DNA from: Paenibacillus sp. 598K
Lineage (GTDB): Bacteria > Bacillota > Bacilli > Paenibacillales > Paenibacillaceae
Length of the DNA stretch: 64,000 nt
Assembly: GCF_003851045.1 (NCBI RefSeq)
Contig: NZ_BFBX01000037.1
Coordinates: 19,667-83,666 of the forward strand
Reading direction: 5' to 3'
A program made the translations under genes and the position numbers. Below the pieces are notes generated by a model, which made no database searches, had not been told where the DNA came from, and saw only the letters and a list, made by a program, of their open reading frames with translations. How positions within the stretch are numbered: position 1 is the stretch's first letter; every line of letters begins with the position of its first letter. Below, piece by piece: positions 1 to 8,133 of the stretch.

Positions 1-17
1 GTGGCGGGAGTGTTCAA
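1..17 (+). mobile_element. right-end tip of an IS200/IS605-type element
   Basis: The first 17 bases, GTGGCGGGAGTGTTCAA, are identical to bases 25449-25465, which close the right end of the complete TnpB element in this window. The two sites diverge immediately after TTCAA. In this transposon family the right end terminates at a short cleavage motif (TCAA in IS608), so the left window edge most likely cuts through a second copy in the same orientation, with its body outside the window. Confidence 0.72.
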
Positions 18-30
18 GGCCTGCCTCTTC

Positions 31-498
31 TTACTCTTCCGTCAGAAATTGCATCAACAGCTCCAATTGCTTGGTCATGTCTCCGTCGTCTTGGCCATCC
101 GGCCCTAAAGCGATCAACAGGTCTTCGCGGACATGCGGATAGTGCTGCGCATGTTCAATTTTTGCACAGATGGCGGACAGGGCGGTGCGGATGCCCTTGC
201 GCAGTTCAGCCCGGTAATCCTCCTCCGGGTGCATCTCCGGCATAATAAGCTCCCGGCATTCCCATACATGCGGCAAGGTTCTCGCCAATTGCATGGCATT
301 CTCTTGATCCTCCCGCTTCAAGTAAAGGAAGCAGAGATTGGCTCTCGTGGTGCTGCGGACCTTCTCGTTCGTACTGTTTGCAAGGACACGCTCTGACAAG
401 GCAATCGCTTCGCTCCTCCTTGCGAAGCTCATCCATGCCCATGGTCCATTCTCAGCTTGCGCAGCTTTTCTCGCAAGCGAATTTGCATTCTTGTCCAC
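31..498 (-). CDS. TPR-like C-terminal part of an XRE-type regulator, probably 5'-truncated
   Basis: This 155-residue helical protein has the pattern FARRSEAIAL / ERVLANSTNE / LARTLPHVWECREL. From memory of the family, that pattern lies in the tetratricopeptide-like second half of Paenibacillus XRE/SinR-type regulators of about 300 residues. No helix-turn-helix is visible upstream of the first Met. The 211 bp up to the next gene encodes nothing recognisable in this frame. The stop codon lies 13 bp from the right end of an IS605-type element. It is either a remnant or a small stand-alone TPR protein. The family assignment is by pattern only. Confidence 0.45.
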   Translation of the reverse strand: MDKNANSLARKAAQAENGPWAWMSFARRSEAIALSERVLANSTNEKVRSTTRANLCFLYLKREDQENAMQLARTLPHVWECRELIMPEMHPEEDYRAELRKGIRTALSAICAKIEHAQHYPHVREDLLIALGPDGQDDGDMTKQLELLMQFLTEE

Positions 499-709
499 GG
501 CTCTTTATGGGTTGAAATTGGTGCTAAGGAAAGGATACGCCATGCAACCCGTTTCCACCATATCTCATGATGTGAGTTAAAATCAACCAAAGTGTGAGTC
601 CGTCCGCATTCAAGAACCGATATGGATCACGGATTTCGTGTAGTAAAATGAAGACGGCTGCCCGAGGATAGAGTGCATGGAGCATTATAATGTGAAGTGG
701 GAGCCACAT

Positions 710-1861
710 TTACGAGTAATGCGGTTGTTTTTTCTCAGCTGCAGGGCGTTGGTTATTCGCAATCATTTCCCCGAACGGGCTGATAAAGGTCTGTTCATCC
801 TGCTGATTCGGGTTGGGCTTCAATAACGGAAACAACAGTTCAGCCGTCCTATAAGCTTCTTCTAAGTGAGGATAGCCAGATAGAATGAACGTTTCTATGC
901 CTAGATCCGCATATTCCTTTATTCTAGCGGCAACATTTTCTGCACTTCCGACCAAGGCTGTTCCTGCACCTCCACGCACAAGTCCGATACCTGCCCATAG
1001 ATTAGGGCTGATCTCCAGTTTTGAACGATCTCCATTATGCAGCGAGGCCATACGTTTCTGTCCCTCAGAATCCATTCGCTTAAAAATCTGTTGCGCAGAA
1101 GCAATGGTTTGCTCGTCTAGATGACTAATTAATTCGTCGGCTGCCTGCCAAGCTTCTTCTTCCGTTTTTCGTACAATGATGTGTAGACGGATGCCAAATT
1201 TAAGCGAACGTCCTTTGGCTGCGGCCAGCTTGCGTAAGGTATTGATTTTTTCTTCCACTTGCGCCGGAGGTTCCCCCCATGTCAAGTAGACATCGACATG
1301 TTCAGCCGCAACTTCGTGTCCAGCATCAGATGAACCTCCAAAATAAAGGGGGGGATAGGGCTTTTGGATGGTCGGATAAAGCACTGTACCGCCTTCGATT
1401 TGAAGATGGGTCCCTTGATGATCTACATGCTCGCCTTCTAATTGTTTGCGCCAAATACTTAAAAACTCATCCGTAAGTTTGTAGCGTTCATCATGATCTA
1501 GAAACAAGCCATCGCCTCTTAATTCAACGGGATCGCCGCCTGTCACGACATTAATGAGAAGCCGTCCCTTTGAAAAACGGTCCAGTGTAGCGGTCATCCG
1601 TGCTGCAAGTGTAGGGGAGACCAAGCCTGGGCGAACCGCCACTAAAAACTTTAGCTTCTCTGTAACAGGTACCAGTGAAGAAGCAACGATCCACGGATCC
1701 TCGCACGATTTGCCCGTCGGGAGCAGCACACCTTGAAAGCCTAATTCATCTGCGGCCTGGGCGATTTGTTTGCAATAGGAATAGCTGACGGATCTTGCTC
1801 CATCACGGGTTCCCAAATAACGGCCGTCTCCGTGAGTGGGTATAAACCAAAATAGTTCCAT
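710..1861 (-). CDS. ssuD: FMNH2-dependent alkanesulfonate monooxygenase, SsuD-like
   Basis: This bacterial-luciferase-like (LLM) monooxygenase should cleave alkanesulfonates to an aldehyde and sulfite with FMNH2 and O2, giving the cell sulfur. The N-terminus ([17 protein letters not shown]), the segments [19 protein letters not shown] and [10 protein letters not shown], and the length of 383 residues match SsuD. I chose the ATG at 1861, which has AAAGGAC about 11 nt upstream, over an ATG nine codons earlier. The gene lies 36 bp after the HpaB-family gene on the same strand, so the two are probably co-transcribed. Neither an SsuE reductase nor SsuABC transporter genes are nearby. A closely related LLM sulfonate or sulfone oxygenase remains possible. 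Confidence 0.85.
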   Translation of the reverse strand: MELFWFIPTHGDGRYLGTRDGARSVSYSYCKQIAQAADELGFQGVLLPTGKSCEDPWIVASSLVPVTEKLKFLVAVRPGLVSPTLAARMTATLDRFSKGRLLINVVTGGDPVELRGDGLFLDHDERYKLTDEFLSIWRKQLEGEHVDHQGTHLQIEGGTVLYPTIQKPYPPLYFGGSSDAGHEVAAEHVDVYLTWGEPPAQVEEKINTLRKLAAAKGRSLKFGIRLHIIVRKTEEEAWQAADELISHLDEQTIASAQQIFKRMDSEGQKRMASLHNGDRSKLEISPNLWAGIGLVRGGAGTALVGSAENVAARIKEYADLGIETFILSGYPHLEEAYRTAELLFPLLKPNPNQQDEQTFISPFGEMIANNQRPAAEKKQPHYS

Positions 1862-1897
1862 GTTTATGGCACGTCCTTTCTTAACCAAGAATGGATA

Positions 1898-3388
1898 TTA
1901 GTACACGTCTTTGCTGGATTCTTTTATTAGCTTCCATATCGGATCGGTAAGGCTCTCTTTTTCGAATTTCACATACTGATTGGCATAGGCCCGTACCGGG
2001 TCACCGGCATAGAAGCGTTCATACAATTCGTGGCGTGAACCAAGAGGGCTTCCGATTAAATCCCACCCCAACTTGAAAAGTTGTACCTTTTTCTCGGCGC
2101 TAACGGCAGCCCCTTCGAAATACAAATGCATTTGATTGGATATTGGACCATAGAAGTCTTCCATTCCAGAAGGAGTTTGAACGAATCCGCCACCGCCTAC
2201 CTGCTGCAAGATCTCTATAGCTCTCGGGTAATACTTTGTCCCGATATTTCTGGCTGTATCGATATAAGATAGCTCGGGTACGAGTACCCCGGATTTATCT
2301 GGTTTGGCCATCGTTTCGGAGGCGATTACCAATGCTTTCATCACATCAATCTGGGTAATTAATTCTCCCAGCTTCTCTTGTATGTGCAAATACCCCTGTA
2401 CACCAATCGATTCAGCCACAGCGAAGGCGACTCCAGTAACGAATTCTAGCTTTGATACATAGCGGACCACAGTCTGATGAAAAGCGAGCGAATTTGCCGT
2501 TTTGTTCGCCCGAAGCTTCAGCACGGTTTCCGAATTGCCATAGAGAAGAACTCTTTCCCATGGAATAAAGACATCATCAAAAAAGAGGACTGCATCCATT
2601 TCCTCATATCGCGAACTAAGAATATGATTTTGCGCACGATGATCGGCAAATGATTCTCTGCAAACGATATTCAGGCCTTCAGAATTGGCAGGAACAATTA
2701 ACACGTGTGCGTGTTTATGGTCCTTCTCTTCAAAGTTTAGGAAAGAGAAAATAATAAAATCATGGGTATAGGGGGCGCCAGTCGCAATCATTTTGGCTCC
2801 CCGAACAATAATGCCTTCACTTGTTTCCTTCACGACATGCAAGAAGCGCTCGTTGATTCTACTATCCTCCAACCCGTTGGAACGATCGATCTGAGGATCT
2901 AATATGGCGGTAGTCAGGAAGAGATCTTTATCTCTCGCTTCTTCGTAGTACGCCGTAATTTTTGACTCAAAATGCGGATCAAGCTTCCCGATTTCCTCAC
3001 GTGCTGCGTACCAGCCCGTAATCATTGATCGGCCATAGTCGGACAACCTACTCATCATGCCGTGAGTTTCTCTGGACCAAAGGTCAAAGCTAGTTCTTCG
3101 TTTGTCCAAATCCTGGGACGAGTAAGGCACCAGGAAGGAGCCATGAACATACTTTTTGCCCCCTGGGGGTACGAAACCGATGCTCTCCCGTATGCCCGGC
3201 TCATCCAGCATATTGAATAATCGGGAAATGGTCTTTAGTGTCCCGCTAAATGCTGGGTGTTGAGGTAAATGGTCGACCAATCCCCCGTCCAGCCATACCT
3301 TCCTCCCGTCATCAAGGCTTTGAATAAACTGTTCTCCTCGCAAATGCTTGCTCAACTCCTTATGAAGAAATAATTTGATAAACCCCAT
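1898..3388 (-). CDS. HpaB/PvcC-family flavin-dependent monooxygenase
   Basis: The 496-residue protein has the hallmarks of the 4-hydroxyphenylacetate 3-hydroxylase (HpaB) family: an N-terminal segment GEQFIQSLDDGRKVWLDG, a central flavin-domain segment (VVKETSEGIIVRGAKMIATGAPYTH), VFFDDVFIPWERV-like residues (VLFFDDVFIPWERVLLYG) and a C-terminal QVGGGGFVQTPSG. Members hydroxylate aromatics with reduced flavin from a partner reductase. Family similarity starts near residue 16, and a TTG at 3343 preceded by AAGGAG may be the true start. Its pairing with SsuD and an opposing TetR gene suggests an organosulfur or aromatic-sulfonate substrate, which is inference. Confidence 0.8.
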   Translation of the reverse strand: MGFIKLFLHKELSKHLRGEQFIQSLDDGRKVWLDGGLVDHLPQHPAFSGTLKTISRLFNMLDEPGIRESIGFVPPGGKKYVHGSFLVPYSSQDLDKRRTSFDLWSRETHGMMSRLSDYGRSMITGWYAAREEIGKLDPHFESKITAYYEEARDKDLFLTTAILDPQIDRSNGLEDSRINERFLHVVKETSEGIIVRGAKMIATGAPYTHDFIIFSFLNFEEKDHKHAHVLIVPANSEGLNIVCRESFADHRAQNHILSSRYEEMDAVLFFDDVFIPWERVLLYGNSETVLKLRANKTANSLAFHQTVVRYVSKLEFVTGVAFAVAESIGVQGYLHIQEKLGELITQIDVMKALVIASETMAKPDKSGVLVPELSYIDTARNIGTKYYPRAIEILQQVGGGGFVQTPSGMEDFYGPISNQMHLYFEGAAVSAEKKVQLFKLGWDLIGSPLGSRHELYERFYAGDPVRAYANQYVKFEKESLTDPIWKLIKESSKDVY

Positions 3389-3481
3389 TGTAAAACTGGG
3401 GATTGTATGTTTATCATTATAGCTACATTCTATTTTCTAGCAATCGACAATAATTTGAGTAATGTCTGAAAAACAACACTT

Positions 3482-3494
3482 ACACAATATGTGT
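3482..3494. promoter_or_regulatory. candidate TetR operator
   Basis: ACACAATATGTGT contains the inverted arms ACACA and TGTGT separated by 3 bp. It lies in the 181-bp gap between the minus-strand monooxygenase operon and the divergent TetR gene, where an autoregulatory operator would be expected. The assignment rests on position and symmetry only. Confidence 0.4.
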
Positions 3495-3569
3495 TGGAAA
3501 ACGGGCGTTTAAGCCACGGTTAGTAGTAAAATGAGTGATTTCAACCAATTCATAAAGGAGGAATGGAAC

Positions 3570-4178
3570 ATGGCTGCTGATTCCGCTGCGCAAGACCGTC
3601 GGATTAGTCGAACACGTCAGATGATTCAAAACTCAATGGTTGAACTAATTCTGGAAAAGGGCTTTGAAAAAATATCTGTGAAAGACATTGCTGATCACGC
3701 AAATGTTAATCGTTCCACCTTTTATGCACACTATCAGGATAAATTCGAACTGCTGGATACAGTGATTGAAGAAAAACTACACGTATTGTCCGATTCATTG
3801 CGCAATGTCAGTCACCAGTTTTTGAGCACTCGATTGAGGTTCGACGAGCCAGATCCGTTTCTATCCGTACTGTTTGCACACATATCGGGAAGTTTGAAAT
3901 TTTATGAGGTGATGTTTGTACATCTCGAGCAGGATGTCTTTACGATTAAGATGCAAAAGGTGATTCGGGATGCATTGTATGAACGAATCTCCGGTCTAAA
4001 AATGGAACAGAGGCTATCCGTTCCACTTGATCTTGTCTTGGATTATGCAAGCTTCGCTGTCATGGGCGTAGCGCAAAGCTGGCTGAAAAATAATACGGTA
4101 TACACTCCGCATCATATGGCCCTTCAGTTAACACGACTTTCTTCACTTGGCATATACAAAGCAATCGGGGTTGAATAA
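3570..4178 (+). CDS. TetR/AcrR-family transcriptional regulator
   Basis: This 202-residue regulator has a TetR helix-turn-helix near residues 15-55 (MVELILEKGFEKISVKDIA, then NVNRSTFYAHYQDKFELLD). The C-terminal half is a variable ligand-binding helical domain. I chose the ATG at 3570 because AAGGAGGA lies 7 nt upstream; an in-frame start 13 codons earlier has no such site. The gene is divergent from the ssuD-hpaB-like pair and upstream of sfnG, so it is the natural candidate to control both arms of the sulfur cluster. The ligand is unknown. Confidence 0.85.
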   Translation: MAADSAAQDRRISRTRQMIQNSMVELILEKGFEKISVKDIADHANVNRSTFYAHYQDKFELLDTVIEEKLHVLSDSLRNVSHQFLSTRLRFDEPDPFLSVLFAHISGSLKFYEVMFVHLEQDVFTIKMQKVIRDALYERISGLKMEQRLSVPLDLVLDYASFAVMGVAQSWLKNNTVYTPHHMALQLTRLSSLGIYKAIGVE

Positions 4179-4249
4179 GGACTCGATTTTATTTCCAACA
4201 AACAGGCACCAAAGTGTTGGATATGCTTCAATTCATCTGAGATTGTTTG

Positions 4250-4278
4250 TTGAATTTCAAAATTCTCATCGGTATAAT
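4250..4278 (+). promoter_or_regulatory. sigma-A promoter of the sfnG unit
   Basis: TTGAAT at 4250-4255 and TATAAT at 4273-4278 are separated by exactly 17 bp, a near-consensus vegetative promoter. Transcription would start near 4285, leaving an untranslated leader of about 180 nt before the sfnG-like gene. Confidence 0.65.
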
Positions 4279-4357
4279 AGCACTAACAATACAAAGCCCA
4301 CTGGTTTAGTTGGAATTGTGCATGGTGCTTGTATTTTAGTCGACTGGATCGCCAGAG

Positions 4358-4417
4358 ACAGACTATCGCTATTAATGGACACCCATGTGCTCATTGATTC
4401 GAATTAGTCTGTTTTTT
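4358..4417 (+). terminator. attenuator-like hairpin in the sfnG leader
   Basis: ACAGACTA (4358-4365) pairs perfectly with TAGTCTGT (4405-4412), and the stem is followed directly by a run of T residues through 4417. The stem is 8 bp and the loop is long (39 nt). It lies downstream of the predicted promoter and 46 bp before the ATG, so it would act as a leader attenuator. I recognise no known riboswitch class in the leader. Confidence 0.4.
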
Positions 4418-4463
4418 ATTTGCAATACAAAAACAAATTTATGAAATGGAGAGGTGAAGCCTA

Positions 4464-5537
4464 ATGTCTTTGAAATTCGCTTATTGGGTTCCAAACGTAA
4501 GCGGTGGGTTAGTCATTTCCAAAATTCCACAGAACACAGGCTGGACTTTTGAGGATAATGCTAGATACGCCCAAATCGCAGAACATGTCGGATTTGAGTT
4601 TGCGTTGCTGCAAACGCGCTTTATCGCCAGTTATGGCGCGGAGAACCAATTGGAAGCAATAGCCTTGGCATCTGCCTTGGCAACAGTTACAACGAAGCTC
4701 AAGTTGATCGCTGCTGTTCTTCCAGGATTATGGCATCCAGGTCCGATTGCTAAGGCGATTTCGACAATCGACCAGATCAGTAAGGGACGCGCTGCCATCA
4801 ATATCGTAAGCGGCTGGTTTAAAGGTGAGTTTCATGGCTTTGGTGAGCCGTGGCTGGATCACAATGAGCGGTACCGACGTTCAGAGGAGTTTATTCGCGT
4901 TCTCAAACAGCTATGGACGGAGGAATCAACGGACTTCCGCGGGGATTTTTACAGAATTAATGGTGCTCCGCATAAACCAAAACCTAACGTAATACCGCCT
5001 GTATTCCAAGGGGGAAATTCAGCCGCCGCACGTGAGATGGCCTCGAGAGTATCAGACTGGTATTTCATGAATGGCAATACAATCGAAGGGTTCCGTACTC
5101 AAATAGAGGAAGTATCCGGACTGGCTGCCACTCATCATCGTAAACTGAATTTCGGCGTTAATGCGTTTGTCATCGTTAGGGATACGGAGGAAGAAGCGCG
5201 TCAGGTCCTGCGCGACATTATAAGTCATGCCGATCCCGAGGCTGTTGAGGGCTTCCGCAGCCAAGTTCAATTTGCCGGCAAGGCCTCTCCGGAAAGGGAA
5301 GGGATGTGGGCAAACTCCAACTTCGAGGATTTGGTACAGTACAACGATGGATTCAAGACCGGTCTGATCGGAACAGCTGAACAAGTTGCTGATCGCATCA
5401 TCGAATTAAAGAAAATAGGTGTCGATCTGATCCTTACAGGTTTTCTTCATTATGATGAGGATATCCAGGCTTTCGGAGAGAAGGTCATTCCGTTGGTAAG
5501 GGAGAAGGAAGCGGCCCTCCGCAGCCTTTCTGTATGA
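4464..5537 (+). CDS. sfnG: dimethylsulfone monooxygenase, SfnG-like LLM flavoprotein
   Basis: This 357-residue member of the luciferase-like monooxygenase family should convert dimethylsulfone to methanesulfinate and formaldehyde with FMNH2 and O2, an early step in using dimethyl sulfide derivatives as sulfur source. The start KFAYWVPNVSGGLVISKIPQ and the core segments QISKGRAAINIVSGWFKGEF and PPVFQGGNSAAAREMA match SfnG closely. GAGAGGTGAAG provides the ribosome site. A 78-bp gap separates it from the acyl-CoA-dehydrogenase-like gene, which is probably in the same transcript. A sulfonate-specific relative cannot be excluded. Confidence 0.82.
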   Translation: MSLKFAYWVPNVSGGLVISKIPQNTGWTFEDNARYAQIAEHVGFEFALLQTRFIASYGAENQLEAIALASALATVTTKLKLIAAVLPGLWHPGPIAKAISTIDQISKGRAAINIVSGWFKGEFHGFGEPWLDHNERYRRSEEFIRVLKQLWTEESTDFRGDFYRINGAPHKPKPNVIPPVFQGGNSAAAREMASRVSDWYFMNGNTIEGFRTQIEEVSGLAATHHRKLNFGVNAFVIVRDTEEEARQVLRDIISHADPEAVEGFRSQVQFAGKASPEREGMWANSNFEDLVQYNDGFKTGLIGTAEQVADRIIELKKIGVDLILTGFLHYDEDIQAFGEKVIPLVREKEAALRSLSV

Positions 5538-5615
5538 ATAGAAAAAGGTGATTCATCGTAACGAATGAGTTGTTAGCAACGCTCGAAAATAAAATGAAAC
5601 AAGGAGAGATCAACC

Positions 5616-6821
5616 ATGAGCATTAATCTTGAAAATACAAGCGCACCAACGAACTACGAGAGCCTGCGGGTCGAAATCCGAGACATTGTAGATAAGATTA
5701 TTAAGCCTAGAGCAGAAGCAACCGACCGTGAAGGCACCTTTCCTAGATTAAACCTTCAGGCACTCGCGGAAGCTGGTTGGAACGGCGTCTTGATCCCTGA
5801 ACGCTGGGGAGGACGGGGGTTGGATCATGTCGCATTTGCGATAGCGGCAGAGGAAATAGGGAAGGGATGCCCATCCACTTCGCTTGTTTATGTTATGCAT
5901 GTCGGAGCCGTTCAAACGATCGCGTTATATGGGAATGATGATCAAAAAGAACGCTGGTTGAAGCCGGTGCGAAGCGGATCGGTTGGTACGTATTCAACGA
6001 GCGAAAGAGCATCCGGTGGCCATTGGTGGTTTAACTTCAGCGAGGCTTCGCGCGATGGAGAGGATTATATCCTCAATGCTGAAAAGTCGTTCACGACAAG
6101 CTCTGGACAGGCGGATTTCTACGTCTTCCAAACGAGGACGCCTGGTGCACAGACGCCTACGGACGTAAGCTTTTTCATCGTCGATAGCAAACTTCCCGGC
6201 ATTACGTCGGGTGTCTGGGATGCGCTTGGTGTGCGCGGCAATCACAGCGGTCCCATTAAATACGAAGGAGTAAGAGTTGCCCCTCAAGATAAATTAGGGA
6301 CGGAAGGACAAGGACGTGAAATTTTAGAGAGCGGGGTATCTCCCGTGTACTTGATCGGACTCGGTTCTACTTGGCTAGGCGTGGCGGAGGCAGCGCTCGA
6401 AGCGGCAACTGAATACGTTAAAGGCATGGTTCACCGCGATTTCAATAAACGCTTGGCGGATTATCAAATTATCCGTCAGCAGCTGGCTGAAGTAAAAATA
6501 CTCGTTGAAAGCCTGAAGCCGTGGCAAATCTCCCTAGCTAAACAATTGGATGAACTGCAGGCACAGGGGCGGCCGCAGGTGGAACTCTTGCTTCCCCTTG
6601 TTGAATTCAAGATTCATGCAGCTGAGGTTGCGAATAAAGCGACAAAAGCTGCACTTGATGTTACTGGGGGGTACGGATATAAAAAAGGCGTATTTGAACG
6701 ACTATTCCGCGACGCACGTGCAGGAATCGCCATGGGGCCATCCAACAATATTGCCCGGGAATGGATCGGTAAAGCACTAGTCGGCCTGCCGCTTGAACTG
6801 TGGCATGAAGGAGGGGACTAA
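5616..6821 (+). CDS. acyl-CoA-dehydrogenase-fold flavoprotein, probable sulfur-acquisition oxidoreductase
   Basis: The 401-residue protein has the three-domain acyl-CoA dehydrogenase layout: an N-terminal helical domain, a central beta domain (TYSTSERASGGHW, FTTSSGQADFYV) and a C-terminal helical domain ending in VTGGYGYKKGVFERLFRDARAG. Where true dehydrogenases carry the catalytic Glu of a YEGT-like motif, this protein reads AMGPSNNIAREW. That favours a flavin monooxygenase of the SfnB/DszC/SfnC type over a fatty-acyl-CoA dehydrogenase. Its place after sfnG fits a role in sulfur-compound oxidation. The substrate is not determinable from sequence. Confidence 0.75.
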   Translation: MSINLENTSAPTNYESLRVEIRDIVDKIIKPRAEATDREGTFPRLNLQALAEAGWNGVLIPERWGGRGLDHVAFAIAAEEIGKGCPSTSLVYVMHVGAVQTIALYGNDDQKERWLKPVRSGSVGTYSTSERASGGHWWFNFSEASRDGEDYILNAEKSFTTSSGQADFYVFQTRTPGAQTPTDVSFFIVDSKLPGITSGVWDALGVRGNHSGPIKYEGVRVAPQDKLGTEGQGREILESGVSPVYLIGLGSTWLGVAEAALEAATEYVKGMVHRDFNKRLADYQIIRQQLAEVKILVESLKPWQISLAKQLDELQAQGRPQVELLLPLVEFKIHAAEVANKATKAALDVTGGYGYKKGVFERLFRDARAGIAMGPSNNIAREWIGKALVGLPLELWHEGGD

Positions 6822-6906
6822 GCGAGAGCTGCTCATCCCTGCGACTGCGTGATTGCGTATAAGGACAGAATCGTCTCGGCATAGCAGCTGCAGCCGTCAC
6901 AGCTTC

Positions 6907-8133
6907 TTATTCCGCTTCCGCCGAGGCGATTTTTCTTTTGTATTCGGTGGGATAAATGCCGACAAGCTTATGAAAGACGTTCGAGAAATATTGAAGGTTG
7001 CTGAAGCCGACCGCAGCAGCGATTTCCCCCATTTTCAGGTGGGATTCCTCCAGCAGCCGCTTCGATTGCTCGATGCGCATGCGGTTGAGATATACGGAGA
7101 ACATGTCCCCCGTCGTCCTGCGGAAAAGCTGGCCTAGATAGGCAGCGTTAAGGTTGAAGATGTCAGAGAGCGTCTTGAGGGACATCTCCTCCGCGTAGTT
7201 CCGATCGATGTAATCGATCAGCTTCAACACCGTAGGATGAGCGGCCTCCGTCTCGCGGGCACTTGCGCTTCCGAAATCTTCCTCTGTCCGGAATGCCTCT
7301 CTGTAGCTCGTTGCCACGGAGCGGTAGCCGTTGACGACCGGACCGAGCACGACGGAGACGTCCAGCTTCAAGTATCGTTTCACATTGGAGGAGCAGGCTT
7401 CCAGCCTCTCCTCCAGCTTGTCTCCGTCCATGCTTTCTACGGCGTTCCACCCGAACAGTAGAATCGGCTCCCCGTGCAAGCTCCGAAACGCAATACAGTC
7501 TCCAAAGCCGTTCATCGTTTCCTCGAAGACGTTCAGAATGGCCGAAGCCATCAGCCCGGAGGTGGCTTCGCCGTCCCGAGGCGGCGGCTCCTGAGTTACT
7601 CTGACGACCCGATAGTGCTCGAAAGAAAGGTCGATCCCGAGAAAATCTGCGCGGCTGGTCAACTCGTCGTGTCCAATGCGGTCGGCGACCCAACGGAAGA
7701 GGATGTTTTCTTTGACGATGCTGTAATTCTGCCGGTGATGAATCGAGAGCTGGATTTCGTGATCCAGCTTTTCGATGGTATTCAGTAAAGTGCTGGACAG
7801 CTCTTCTTCTTCGAGCGGCTTAAGTAAATAGTTTTCCACACCGTATACAATGGCCTTCTTCACAAGCTCGAATTCGTCATAGCCGCTAAGGACGATAAAC
7901 TTGACGTTTAAGCCTCGCTTCTTCGTCTCGCGTATCAATTCCAATCCGTCTGTGACCGGCATCTTAATATCGGTGATGACGATGTGAATCCCATTTTGCT
8001 CCAGCGCGCGAAGCGCTTCGGCGCCGTTGCCGGCCATGGCGACGATCTCCGCCCCGTGCTCCTCCCAATCGATGACATATTGCAAGCCGTCGAGAATAAG
8101 CGGCTCGTCATCCACGATTAAAACCTTGTACAT
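6907..8133 (-). CDS. YesN-like response regulator with AraC output domain
   Basis: An N-terminal receiver domain (acidic pair D8/D9, phosphoacceptor D55 in VITDIKMP, conserved Lys in YLLKPL) is followed by a linker region and a C-terminal AraC double helix-turn-helix (SLKTLSDIFNLNAAYLGQLF, MGEIAAAVGFSNLQYFSNVF). The 408-residue length is usual for YesN-type regulators of sugar operons. The ATG at 8133 begins the receiver fold directly and overlaps the 3' end of the kinase gene by 26 bp, indicating translational coupling. It likely activates the divergent permease/glycosidase operon. Confidence 0.9.
   Translation of the reverse strand: MYKVLIVDDEPLILDGLQYVIDWEEHGAEIVAMAGNGAEALRALEQNGIHIVITDIKMPVTDGLELIRETKKRGLNVKFIVLSGYDEFELVKKAIVYGVENYLLKPLEEEELSSTLLNTIEKLDHEIQLSIHHRQNYSIVKENILFRWVADRIGHDELTSRADFLGIDLSFEHYRVVRVTQEPPPRDGEATSGLMASAILNVFEETMNGFGDCIAFRSLHGEPILLFGWNAVESMDGDKLEERLEACSSNVKRYLKLDVSVVLGPVVNGYRSVATSYREAFRTEEDFGSASARETEAAHPTVLKLIDYIDRNYAEEMSLKTLSDIFNLNAAYLGQLFRRTTGDMFSVYLNRMRIEQSKRLLEESHLKMGEIAAAVGFSNLQYFSNVFHKLVGIYPTEYKRKIASAEAE

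Noticed and set aside
524..709. 61-codon minus-strand open frame
   Set aside because: No ribosome site and no recognisable family; it lies in the gap between two minus-strand genes and could only be a remnant of something unidentified.
4147..4407. 86-codon open frame between the TetR gene and sfnG
   Set aside because: It overlaps the TetR 3' end, has no ribosome site, and lies across the promoter and leader hairpin of sfnG.
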